A DNA stretch of 64,000 nt. Origin: Epiperipatus broadwayi (lineage: Eukaryota > Onychophora > Udeonychophora > Euonychophora > Peripatidae). This document shows positions 9,949-23,600 of the stretch, piece by piece (the first letter of the stretch is position 1; each line of letters starts with the position of its first letter). The notes beneath the pieces are model-generated. The model was given only the letters and a program-made list of their open reading frames with translations, did not search any database and was not told the origin of the DNA. The stretch is taken from contig JAQFVV010000348.1 in assembly GCA_028023455.1 (NCBI GenBank), positions 124,001-188,000 of the forward strand. The letters run 5' to 3'. A program made the translations under genes and the position numbers.

Positions 9949-12900
9949 GTAAGTGTGATAGTTTATTATTACAAGTAATATATTTGATAATTAATAAATT
10001 ATCACATGATCAATATTTTCTATGCTTACACAAGCTGTTATTAACAGTAGAAAACTCTCCATAAAGTAGTGCCAACCAGTGCAAAACCTTAATAATCAAT
10101 AGATGCAGGAAGGTTTGCACATAAAATCCCTAATATAATGCTTACTTATCTAATATCCCCAGACTAGTTTCTAGCTTGTGGATTTCATCAATGAAGAGCT
10201 TTGGTTCTGAGAGCACTGCACCTAGAATCTAAAGATTGAATGCAATCCTTAACCAGCCACCTTTTACCTATTTAGTCAGCTATAAAGCTAGGAACTCAAA
10301 ATGAAAACGCCTTAATATCTTCAACCTAAACTCATTCACTTGAGTCCAGTTTAATATCTATACATTTTGGTGTACTTGGTTTATCTAAAATCACAGAAAA
10401 CACCATCCCATAGGTAGGAATGGTATAAAACCAGTTAAACATCACAAACCTTTCTGCATCCATTGATTACTAAGGCTTGAATTGAATGGCACTACTACAT
10501 AGAGAGTTTGCTACTGTTAATAACAGTTTGGGTATGTGTAGGAAATGATGATCATTTGATGTTTTGTTGATTTTATACAATTCTTGTATGATATGATGAA
10601 TTGACTGTGGTTTTTGATAAACCAAGGACTTCAAAATGCTGCTGATCAGGATTAACATCAATATGACTATACAAGTGAATGTATGTGATTGAAGACATTA
10701 AGGTGTTTTCATCTTGAACTCCTAGCTTTATAGTTAACTAAATAGGTAAAAGGTGACTGTTGGAGAGTTGCATTAGATCCTTAGATCTAGATGTAGTGCT
10801 GTCAGATCAAAAGCTTTTCACTGATGAAAGCCACAAGCTAGAAACTAATCTGGGGATATTGGATAAGTAGGCACTAGATGAGAATTTTATGCACAAACCT
10901 CCCTGCATCCATTGATTACTAAGGCTTGTACTGAGTGTATGGAGAATTTGTTATTGTTAATGTTTGATAATTATTTATCTAATAGTATATATACTTTACA
11001 GTAAAATATAAAACAATCAAATTTAAATGGCTGTTGCAGGGCAGAAGTCTTTTTCAGTAAATTTTTTTTAGATAAAAAATAGAGAAGGGAAATACAATAC
11101 TCACTAGTTAATCATATGTTGGTTGATGAGGATTTACTACTTTTCATTCTAAGTAAATATTTATTTACCAGACAGGTCTTCTTTATTTCTCTCTTTCTCT
11201 AATAACAACCATTTCTAGACTAATCGGTAGTTATTAATAAAATTCATATATTTATCTAAAAAGATAATACTCATCATAGAGATACTGTGGGACTTGTATG
11301 CTTATAGATTAAATCATGGCAAAACATGATAAACAAATAGTTAATTATGATGATATTTTAAAGACTATGATGACCAATTAATAATGTTATTTGTCTTTTC
11401 AAATACTATAAATAAATAATGATAATGAAGACAATTTAAGAGGTAATGATGACCAGCTGCAATTGACAATTTAAATATTAATTTAAATTTTAATTTAATT
11501 AAATTTAATCTAAAATATTCAGCAAATATAGATTTTAGGATTTTTTTTCCTGATGTATTTATTCTTTTATTAGAAATGTTCTAGTATTAAACATATTTTC
11601 TTCATACATATATAATGCATAGGTACATTTGTTACAATAAATAGCAATTCTGTATTTAAATCATATTCCTCCAGTATTTTTTTTTTCCATTTATACCGTA
11701 TTTGTAATTCATCTCTGTAATATTGGAAAGAATATCTGGTGTGGTTTAAATATATATTGAATTACTTTTATTATATATATGAATAAAAGTAAATAAATAA
11801 TCAATCAAAACAAGCTTGAAATAAACAACCATTAATAGCTATATTATAGTTCGATAAATATTATAATATAGTTATTAATGGTTGTTTATTTCAATCTTGT
11901 TTTGATTGATTATTTATTTATGTATTTGTATCAACATTTTGGACAAATAAATTGTATTGGTTATTTGACCAATATAGTAATGAATAAAAGTATTATTTAT
12001 TTTACACAATATGTAAATATAAAATATTATCTATGTCAAGCTTTGGTGGTTGAGAGGTCAGCGGGTTAGCGGATTCACTTCCCGGCTGATGCTATGACAC
12101 ATGAGGGGGAAAAAAATGTTATCTATGTATGTAATTTGTTTTTCTAATTTTATCTTTAAAATTTGAAATATTATTTTTTAAATATTGAAGACAAAAATTT
12201 AAATATACAACTAAGCTTTATTTTAATTTTAAAAAGGCTTACATAGATAAAATATTTAACCATTCTATAGATAATCTTAACCCTTTTTTTTACTCCCGAT
12301 TCTTCACTAAAATATACTTATTTTTTTTTTAAACAAAATAGAACTAAAAATACAATATAGTTTTGATATAAATATTTTGATACATTATTATTTTTTAATC
12401 TTATATAACAACTTTTAATTTAATTTACACCCACAAATTTCCGATATAGTTTGCATACATATATATATATTCTCAATAACAATCAATGGTGGTCCATGAA
12501 ATTTTTAAGCAGGATTGCTACAGTAAGTAAGTAGTGAGACTAAAAAGTAAGTAAGAAATACAAAACAGAACATTTTTAATTTCGTAACTATTTTATTTTT
12601 CCATACCAATCATTGTTAAAAAATTTAATGTATTTTTTGTTTTTATTATTTAATTGGTGTTTGACAACATTATTTGGAGTAGATCAACCTTTACCTTATT
12701 TCAATTTTTTCATGTATAGTCAATTATAAAAATGTAATTTTTTTATATAATCAATAGTCACTCATCTTTATAAATATTTTAAATAATATTTTTTATTTTA
12801 TTATATATTTCTGTAATAAATATTTATAAGTTAATTTATAAATGTTAATTATAAGAAAAAAAGCATAATATTTTATTGCTCATTCTAAATGAAAACAAAA

Positions 12901-15900
12901 ATTTATTCGTTCTGAAGAGAAACCAGAATAAATAAACATACCACTCACAAATAATTACTGATGTGGTTTAGTGAGCAGTTCTTGCAGCATTTGTTACATG
13001 TATTGATTAGAATAAATGAATCTTTGTGAAATCTGCCAAAATTCACTGAATATGAAAGTTCTGGCATGCTATAATAAGCAGTGTCTTAGAATAGAATTCA
13101 AGCATCAATTAAAATGTTTTTTAAAAAAAATGATTTAATTAGTTGTATTTATAAACAATTATGCAAAATATTGAATGATTGTTATATTATTGATATTTTC
13201 AAGCACAAATTTAATAATTAATTTTCCTATTTTTTTTCAGGGGGTTCTGCAGTGTTGCAGTGCTTATCGATCAGCTGCCATGACATTTTTTTTAGAACTT
13301 GCAAACAATTTTAGCAAAGAAATTAGGAAAAAATTTAAATTTTTAATTTTAAATATAAAGTTGATGCTAGAGGCAATAATTAATAATTTTTATTAGTCAT
13401 TCATTAGACCAGAGATTATCTATATTATATCTCACCTTATCTTCAGATAATGGATTATTTATTGCCAAATCCCACCCATAACGGAAACATTCAGATTCAG
13501 TGAGAATCATTGCCTATTGGCTCATTCTAGCCATTGGCTATCATTAGTAAACATAACAGTTTGGTGCAGTTGAGAAAATGAAAAGAAGTTCCCCATGGCT
13601 GGAAAAAAAAGTTTAAAAGAACAGTTTTACCCCATGTGTTATTAGATTTTATCATTAATCAAAAAAAAAAAAAACCCACTAACAATATTAGCATTTTAAT
13701 AAAAAATTTTAAATCAAATGTGAGTGGTTACTTGTAAACAATAGTCATAAATTTCTTACCAATGAGTTGTCTAATTCTGTGATATTAAAATAATTGATCT
13801 CTAACATTATTAGTGTGTCAATAAAATTTTTTGTTTCCCATCACAGCAAAAAGAGGGAATAAAATATAATTGTGAAAATTGGCTTAATTGAAGAATTTGA
13901 TCCAGCTTATTCAGAAAACTGGCTTTGCTGAGTCACTTCTACTTATGCTAATCAAATTAAAAAGTCTGAGATAAAATTAGCCACCATCATCACTGTTATT
14001 GGACCCCAGACTTATGAGATTTTTCAAGCTCCAGCAATACTTGAGATGCCAGCTGATCCTGATTTTGACAAAGCATTGTCTCTACTAAATAACTTTTTCA
14101 CTCCAAAATTTTTAACAATAATGCACAGATACTTACAGGTTAATCGAATCAAAAAGCCTAAGATAAAATTAGCCATCATCATCACTGTTATTGGAACCCA
14201 GACTTATGAGGTTTTTCAAGCTCAAGAAACATTTGGGATGCCAGCTGATCTTGATTTGACTAAGCATTGTCTCTGCTAAAATTTTTTTTTACTCCAAACC
14301 TCTTAACAATAATGCACAGATATTATTTCAATCTCTCTACACAAGGGGAAAGGCGAAAAGCTAGAGATTTTCTTATTAAGAAAATAAATGGGATTTCAAA
14401 GACTTCCTTTTTGAAGGTCTGTCAAATCATCTTATTTATGGCATGAGAGATCACAACAGCAGAACTAAACTCCTTATGGATCCTGACATAACATTTGAGT
14501 CTACTCTCTAGTGACTTTAGCAGAATCAACAACTAGACAGGCAAATCCATTGAAGAAAAACGTCTATAGCATTCAAACTGTTGAACAGAAAAATGAATTG
14601 ATTAAGTACCCAGGTGACAGTAAAAATCAGCCTAAATCAACAGCAATGAATAAAAAACATTGTTATAGATATGGCCAACCATTATGCACATCCATATAAG
14701 TTGTGTACATATGGCAAGCATATTGGGCACATAAAAGCTGTTTGTTTTACAAGTAAACAAGTTGCTAATGATGGAATAGAAAAGTCAATTTCAAAATTCT
14801 GGAAAGGCAATTTAAAATCTAATAAATTAAATGGCTGTATAAATAATGTGAGAGACATCAATTCTGCTTTCAAATACAGAATTATTATTAATGATACACC
14901 TCTAACAGTGAAACTGGACACCAGATCTGCAGTATTCATTGTAACAAGAGATACATGGGCTATTATTAATAAGAAAAATAAATATCAATTGCATCCCAGC
15001 AACAGAGCAATTACTGATTACCAAATCAATCATTACTGCATTGGATAAGAGTTAAAATTACAATGACTACTAAAATTATACATCTGCTTCTGGTCAGCAG
15101 AGCAATTTATTAGGACCTGACAGATTCATTCATTTAGGTTTTATAATTACTAAAGTGAACCAATTGCAACAACAAATGCCATCAAGGTCTATCCAGATGT
15201 AGTTGGTAATAATCTGGGTTTGAACCTAAAATAAAGCATGAAACAAAATACAACAAAGTACATATGTGCACATGTCCTATGCTGCATGTTTAAGGGAACT
15301 ACCAAATGATTTCAGCAATGATGATCAAATTTACAGCACTTTAAGCAGTGGTGGTTAAACGAGCTGATAGTTAGCAACATCATAGATATTGAAATGAAGT
15401 AAGATTAAATTACACATCATTAGCAAGACATCATCAGACAACAATGAAAAGACACCATCTAGCTGTGTTGAACCTACAGTTTCAAGATTAATGAATAATG
15501 ACACTGAACCTGCTGGGAAGATCACCAAGCCAGATTAGGCCATAAAACAAAGATTCTCCTAATGCATCTGTATGACTACATTGTACAGGCTAATTTTAAA
15601 CATGGGAAGGAAATGTCATATTTCACTTTGCCTTCAAATAATGAACTAGCTCAGATCCCATCTTATTCAGATCAGATTGAGCAGTCATTACCTCAAAACA
15701 ATGCACAAAAATTTACATAATGCATAGCCAATGGCAAGAATGGGTTAATGGGTGATGTTTATTGAATCTGAAAGTTTCCATTATGGATAGGAACCTGGCA
15801 ATAAATAGTTAAGCTTTTTGAAGGTAAGACCAGAGAACTACTGAAACCTAGCTGATTGGCAGTATTCACATTCTTTATACAGGTTCTACAGAGACCTATT

Positions 15901-17663
15901 GTCTTACAGCTGAAAGACAAAATCATGTTCTCCAGACAATAATGGTTAAGCTAAATGGTTGATACAGCAAGGCATGTCCACATTCAGGACTGCAGGCTTC
16001 TGGAACCAACCACCAATATAGGCAAGCTATCAAGTACAGCCAGAAGCACCAGACCTACTTGTGAAGCAGACTGTCATAGTACAGTAGGCAGTGGTAGAAA
16101 ACTTATAAGTGCATATGCAGTATTTTCCATAGTTTACCTTAAATAGGAGCTATACATAGTCAATGGTAGCAGGTGGAATATAGCCCTTGTAAATATAGTG
16201 TAAATACACAAATGTAATATTTGCTTTTATGTTTCATTAATAAGTGTAATGTAAATTTATTTCCATGCATTTATGTTTATATATAGATTCATATATAAAC
16301 CTAATTTACTTAATGAATAATATTTCTGTAATGTAATTTTCACTATACCACTCTCACACATGTTTGGAACTGTTGTCTATCTGCTTTTAACATCTTATGG
16401 AGGGGTGTAATTACAAATGTATGACCTAAGACATATGAAGAAGATGCATGATTCCCAAGATACACATTTCATGCTAACAATGATAAAGATATGTGTGAAA
16501 GATTATAATCTGGGCTAACTGATGAGTGCTGGGTCAGCAAGAAATGTGCATCTTAGGGATCATACAAGTTTTTCACATGTCCTAGGTCATATATTTATAA
16601 TTATACCTCTTCACAACCTGTTAAAAGCATATAGAAACCAATCCCTATCCTAAAAGAGAGTGATATAGTGAAAATCACACTATAGAAAAATTATTAGTGG
16701 CAGTAATGTTTTTAAATGTTCTAAATGAAAAAAAACATTTAAAAATAATGCATTCTAAAGAAATTGAGTATTGATTGTTTTCATTGAGATTTAGGATTGA
16801 CAGCAATAGAAAAAAACTATAATTAGTAAAGACTTTCAAAAAATAAAATTTGCTGCAGAAAATGTTTAAAGACAGCATTACAAACTGTTAAATAAACAAG
16901 CTAAAAGAATATTATATGACAGTGGCATTCAACATTTTGGGTTCCAAATGCTACTCAAAGAATATCAAAATTTCTCCATACCACCATTCTTTATAAAAAT
17001 TTTGTTAAAATAAAAAAAAATATTTATTTTAGTTTTTGGTTACCAAAACATAATTACCATATTAAAAGTTAAATATTTAATTTAACTAGCATTTCCAAAA
17101 TTATTACATTAAAAACTATATTTAAAAAAAAATCAAAGTATTTGAATAAATTATTTAAATATAATTTTTCAAAAATAATTATCTTTCACATACCACTTCT
17201 AAGTTTGTTGTGTACCACCAATGGTACATAGGTCGTAGGTTGACAATTGAGGATGTGGTTTTATAATCTTTGCCTTTCTATCTTTGTTAATTCTTTCTTC
17301 TTCAGTGTGACTACTACTGTTTTTGTTTCCAGTTTTTTCACTGATGTAATGAGTCTATGTATATATAAATAAGTGCTAAATATACATATAATTTTGGAAC
17401 ATACTCTCCATAAGCAACTTTTTGCAAATAATTGACTTATCCTCTAGTTTATTGTATTAGCTAATTTGTATCGTATAAGTATGGCTGCCATAAAACATGA
17501 CTTTATTGACATAGAGATAATTATCATTAACAAATTTGGCCAGAGGGGTAAATTTTAAATCCATTGAATGAATTATACAAATTATAGTGAAATTTCTGAT
17601 TTGCAAAGCACGATTATTTCTATCCATTTTAATACTTTGCAAACAAAGTCTCAAATGATGTGC

Positions 17664-17699
<36 letters not shown>

Positions 17700-20600
17700 C
17701 TAAATAAGTATACTGTTGGTATATATGTAAATATTGAGCAATTCTCCCAAAACCGTTGTTTGAAAATAATTGAATTGCTCTCTAGCTAATAACATTAGAT
17801 AATTTTTGCATTCAATTTGGGAGAGTATACTCCATAATTAAACCATACATATTTAGCATTATATTTATTTATCTTTGCACACACATATTGTAACGGTTGG
17901 TGAATACCCAGATGTCATGGTCCGAAATACATTTGGATACATAGATCAACTTCAACAATCAGCTGGTTCGACCACAACGTGTAATCAACTTACACCAAGT
18001 CTATATGTGCTGGTACAATATATTATTTGAGACTGATTGCATAGTAAAAAAGTAAGTATAAACAGTCTTGCTTTGTAAATCAAAAATTTCAATTGATTTA
18101 AATTAATTGGCAATAATTCTCTCGTTTGATTTAAAAATTCACTCCTCTAGCTGAAATGGTTAATAAGAATCATCTATATATTAACAAAAATCTTTATATA
18201 AGATGAATATATTTATACAATATGGCATAAATTATCTAATGCTGTAGGACAGTTCAATTTTTTTTACAAGCAGTTGCTATATAGATTTTTTCATTTCATA
18301 TTTATCTATATACATATACTATTTTAGGATTTGCAAAAGTTTTGCTGAAATTGCTGATCGGATGAATGAAGTTCCTGAGAATACAGCACATCTTGTGGAA
18401 TTAACAAAATACTTAACAAATGTGAGTTAAATTATTATTGCCTGATTGAGAAGCAGTATATCTTAATTTTTGATTTTCTATTATTTGTCATAGTTAATTT
18501 TGAATTTTTGTTGTTGTGTTTAGAAGAATATAATCTAATATTATATTTTATAATCACAGAGGATTGTAAGTTTATTTTATTATTTTAGGCTATGGAAGTG
18601 ACAGTTTATAATTTAACAAGAGAGCTTAAATCTGTTGCTCAGAGATTGCTCTTTGTTTTGGAAATTGCATTACTGCCAGGTACTTCACTATTATTAAAAA
18701 TTATTGTTGCTGATGTTATTTTTGTCATTGTTGATTCTATATTATTACTGCTGATACTTACGCTCTACAATAGTTTCATAGGCTACATTATTATTATATA
18801 CTATTTACTGATGAAACTGCTTCTTTTTTTGATTTTCAAATTTATCATTATTATAGTTATTTTTTTTAATACCTACCATGCTTCTTTATTAATGTGGTTG
18901 TTACATCATCATCAATATAATCGTCATTTCTATTAAAATAAATATTAATGGTTCATCTAATTTCTACTTAATTTTGCAACACATAGGGATAACAACTTTG
19001 TTCTCATTACTTGGAGCAGTATTGAGTTATCAGTGGATACTTTGAATGATTTTTCGAACAATAAATTTTTAAATATGTAATGAGATCAGCAAATGCATAT
19101 TTTAATGATTTCAGTTATAAGCTAATTAAAATTACTATTAACCTTTAGATAGTATACATGGAAAACAAAACACCACAAAATCTTTTTAGCTTACATTTAA
19201 TCTGTATTTAATAATAGTATTTTTTTCATATACAAACCAAGTGGTAGTTATTGAAATACTGTCATTATTGCAGCCACAGAAGTGTGAGCCAGCTTATGCA
19301 TTGCTTTCATGGAATAGCATTATTTTATACAGAATTTTACTATATTTTTTAAAACATTATCACTTTCATATCAGAAAAACATAATTTTTTTTTTTTTTTG
19401 GTATAATAAAACAAACATTTTTGTGGAATTTTTTTTTTATGGTTTTTTTTTTTCAGATACTGGACTAGTTTTGTTTTTAATTGTATTTCACTTGAAAATA
19501 ATAAAGCTATGTTTGATTCAAAATGGTAAATTAAGTAATTTTATTTGGTTGTGCTTCATCAAGTTTATAATTCTTTGTGAAATAATTTTTATTTATGTTT
19601 TATTATAAGTCATATATCACGTGACTTAATTTTAAAAGCTTGTATTACAAATCAAATACAATGAGCATGCTAATAGCTCTAGATAGAGATTTTTAAATGC
19701 TTCCTCTTCTGCATTTATCGGAAAAGCTTGTTTAGAGTTATTAGCACACATGTTGTATTTGATTTGTAATACAAGTTTTTAAAATTAAGTCACATGATAT
19801 ATGACTTAATTTATTATTGCCAATAATTTAGATACAACAAATAGTAACTTGTTAGTCTTGTAGCTTTACCCTTTGTGATTTAAAGATCCTAAACATAGTA
19901 AAAGGTGGAGTTCACTTTTTTATCTGCAGAGGTTGCTTTGTTAACAAATTGTGGATTTGGCTGTTATGTTGTGAATTACATTTGGAAACCAGGTAGATAT
20001 TGATAAGTTATGGATAATTTTATCTTAATAAATTAAGTAGGAATTAACCTGCTTTCAAACAGTTTATCTTTGCTCATTAAATTGGGTATATTTAAAACTT
20101 TTAGGCAGATTAAAATCTCATTCTGTTTCAGTTGTGTGTTGTTAGTCTTTATTTAAAGAATTAAATTAAGGCAAAAGATGGAAGCCATTTTTTATCTATA
20201 GAGGTTGTTTTGGCAACTTGTTTTATTAATCTTTGTCTTTTATACTTCAAATTACATATAGAAATTAGTTAGCTAGTGGGAGAATTTTGGTTTTATATAT
20301 CTATATAATAAAAATTAATAATTAAGATATTAAATTATACATATTTAACAATGTTGTTTTAAAAAAAACAACTTAATTCTGAAAGAATAGACTAAGTAGT
20401 GCAAAAATTCCAGAGAACATATGGCAACCATAATATAAAAAGAAAAAAAAATCCAACAAATGGAGTAATTGAGGAATGAAATATAAAAAAAGACAGACCT
20501 GATGATATAAGTTCCAATAATCTTCTGCTACTGAAGAATTCAAAATAGATCTAGGGATTAGTAAATGTTGTCTTAATTTAGATTATTGTTTCTTTATGTG

Positions 20601-23600
20601 CACAGACTGACATCTTCAGAATAATATATAAATTGTTTTGAAAAAAATATATTAAAATTGATGCATTTCTTTATATTAATTAAATAGTTTATGTTTTTGT
20701 ATTTTATTATTCACCATTTTTAAAAACTATTTTGTTCAATGTAAATTTTTTTTAGCTGAAGATATAGCTTTAAACTGCCAAGTTTTTCATTGGCCTGCAC
20801 AGATCAATGTTATGTATGATCATACCCATAATCGTCTGACCCTTAAACGAGATAAAACAGAGGATGATCTCAAGAAAAAAGTAGCAAGTTTGAAGGACAG
20901 AATTAATGAATGTAGTCGGGAAATAGAATTATTTCGTAAAAAAGAGGTAATTTTATTTTTATATTAAATTATATTAATTTTTTTATTTTACTACAATTTG
21001 ATCTGTAAATATCAAACTTTTTACACTAATATCTTTGTACTATTTATACTAGATAATTACATTAATGATTATTTCTAATCACTTATTAAGCTACAGGTTA
21101 TTGTATTGTTTCTATTCCAGTTATGTATTTTAAATTCAATTAAAAGTTAATATAACTGGATATTTTAAATATTATTATTAAATGTAACCACATGGTATCA
21201 TTAATCCAATTTCTTTCCTCTTTTTCTATGTGTATGACTTTTTATGGATATACTTTGGATTTCCATTCTGCATACATTCTTGAAACATATGATGATTAAA
21301 GGCATTTACAAAAGATAAACGATCCCTAAGATACATCTTATGTGAGCCAGCATTCTTTATTCATACGCTTTAAAAATATGTGATAGAATAGAAATTTTAA
21401 ATATAGATAGATTGCAATTATTCTGAAATTGTTGGTTCCAGGGCTTTTTTAGATTTGTGACATCTTTGGATTTCAACATACCCTTTTCCTCTACATTAAG
21501 AACTCAAACTCTGAGGAAAATTTAAATAAATATTAATTTTACTATCAGTAGTTTATATATATTGAAATACCTTTTATATATGATATAAATTTATTTTATT
21601 AATAGTAATATATTACTTTAAAATATAGAATATACTTATATTGTAATGGTCATATTTGTACATTTACGCAACAAAATCTAGAGTTTTGGCAAATCATCCC
21701 AAGGCTGATCTAGATGAGGAGTTGAGACCTCAAATCCAATCACACCTTAGCTCCATCACCAATGCTCCAAGATTTACTACCCTATGAATGACATATATGA
21801 GGCCATACTCCAAATTTCTTAATTTGCATGCTGGCAGTAGTGAAGAATGGAGCAAGAGACTCAGGGAATAATAACTAAATTACTAATAATTTAGCTAAAC
21901 ACACATCTATGGCTGGCTAGATAATGTATATCAACAATTAATACTAATAATAAATTTAAGTAAGATTTGGGATGGACTACGAATGACTCACAACACTTTG
22001 ATTATAATTTAATTATTAAAATAGATTAAACAAACATAAGTGCATTGAATGACACATGCAGGTGTAACAATGATGAGCAAGTTTGAGAACAGAATCTCAT
22101 CTGATGTACCATAATTTAAAAGTGTTTATAACAAATTTAACCTATGGTCTATTCGTGCCTTATTATACTAGGCCTTACCTTTTATGTTTGCAGTAGTTAA
22201 GTCAGTGCAAAAATGATGATTTATTAATGACATTTAATAAAAGATCATTTAATAATACATGAGTGGTAATAGGCTCTCTATATGCTGATTATATATATAA
22301 TATTCAGATTAATGCTGAAATCTTATTACCTTATGGAGGGATGAACTGGAGTTACCTGTAGTATAACTTCTGATACTATGCTGTGCTATATATATATATA
22401 TTGTACCTATATTGATATAGGCACATATAATTTTTATCTAAAATTATTATTAAATTAATCTTTCGTAAAAGAAAAACATAAAATTAAATGTTGAAGAGTT
22501 TATTCAGTTTGTTTTAGAAAAAGATAGGAATTAAATAGTTTTTATTAGTATTCGTAAAAATATAAATATACAAATCTCTTTTCATTCAATTTTAATTAAA
22601 GAAAAAATAATGTTAAAACTAAATAGTAAATTGTATTAAAATATATGTGCGTATATATTTGAGATTTGTAAATAAATAAAATGTATGCGAAATAAAAGAA
22701 GATTATCATTAAAAACATGGCAATGGCTATTAATAAAATAAAACAACATCTCTGCATGGCTATTACTAATTAAGCAATCTTCCAAAACACGTTTATCAAA
22801 GGATTAATTGATAAGGAATTTGACAACAGATCTTTGCCGGAGATATCAGAAAGACAACAAGGCGCAGGTATAAATAGACCTTTTTTATCGGACAGTAATG
22901 AGTTCCACAAATTAATTGAGTTGAGTTCAGTTCACAAAGTTATTGAGAGAGTGCAGTTCGGAAATTAATTGAGTCAGTTAAGAAACAAAATGCAGTGCTG
23001 AGAATATTTTGGAACGCACGTTCACCTCCAGCCCAGATGTCCGAGAAAACAGCAGATCTGCCCGTGAAATAATGTCAGCTTAACATCTTAGAAAATCTCC
23101 GACAGTATCTATTTGTCTCCGATAGCAATAATCGTGAAAATCAGGAAACTCAGCAAGGAAACGTCCCAGCCGGCTGGTAAGCATTTATAATGGAAATATC
23201 CTCACCGAAAGCAGCCTCCAAAGAACAAAATTCTACGTCAACATTCAAAATCCTAGGTAAAACATTTGCTTATTTGTAATAGCCATTGCATTTCATTAAT
23301 TCGTGCGAATCCTCCAAGAGTCTAATTATATGAACTCGATATCATACATAAATGAACTATTGATATGTGTGTGATTAAATTTCAAATGCTATGTAGTCCT
23401 TTATTATCATTATTATGTGTGTGCATGAGTTAATATGTGCGTGGTCATTATATCAATATTTATTAGTTAAATTAGAGTGTTTTGTTATTAAATCTATAGG
23501 AATGTTTAAACTATTTAGAAATGTTAATTTAAAATATGCGTGTGTTTTATTAGAATTATAAAATGTTTAAATTTAGTAAATAAATGTTAGTTAATAAATT

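Noticed and set aside
13175-13396. 73-codon frame after a ttttttttcag site, possible extra dynein exon in intron 1
   Set aside because: Exons 9770-9948 and 18328-18421 already join in frame through a split arginine codon, no donor is seen, and the residues do not look like dynein.
18680-18936. Extension of the open frame past exon C
   Set aside because: A donor at 18680 is followed by I/L/F-rich low-complexity read-through; the in-frame partner is exon D.
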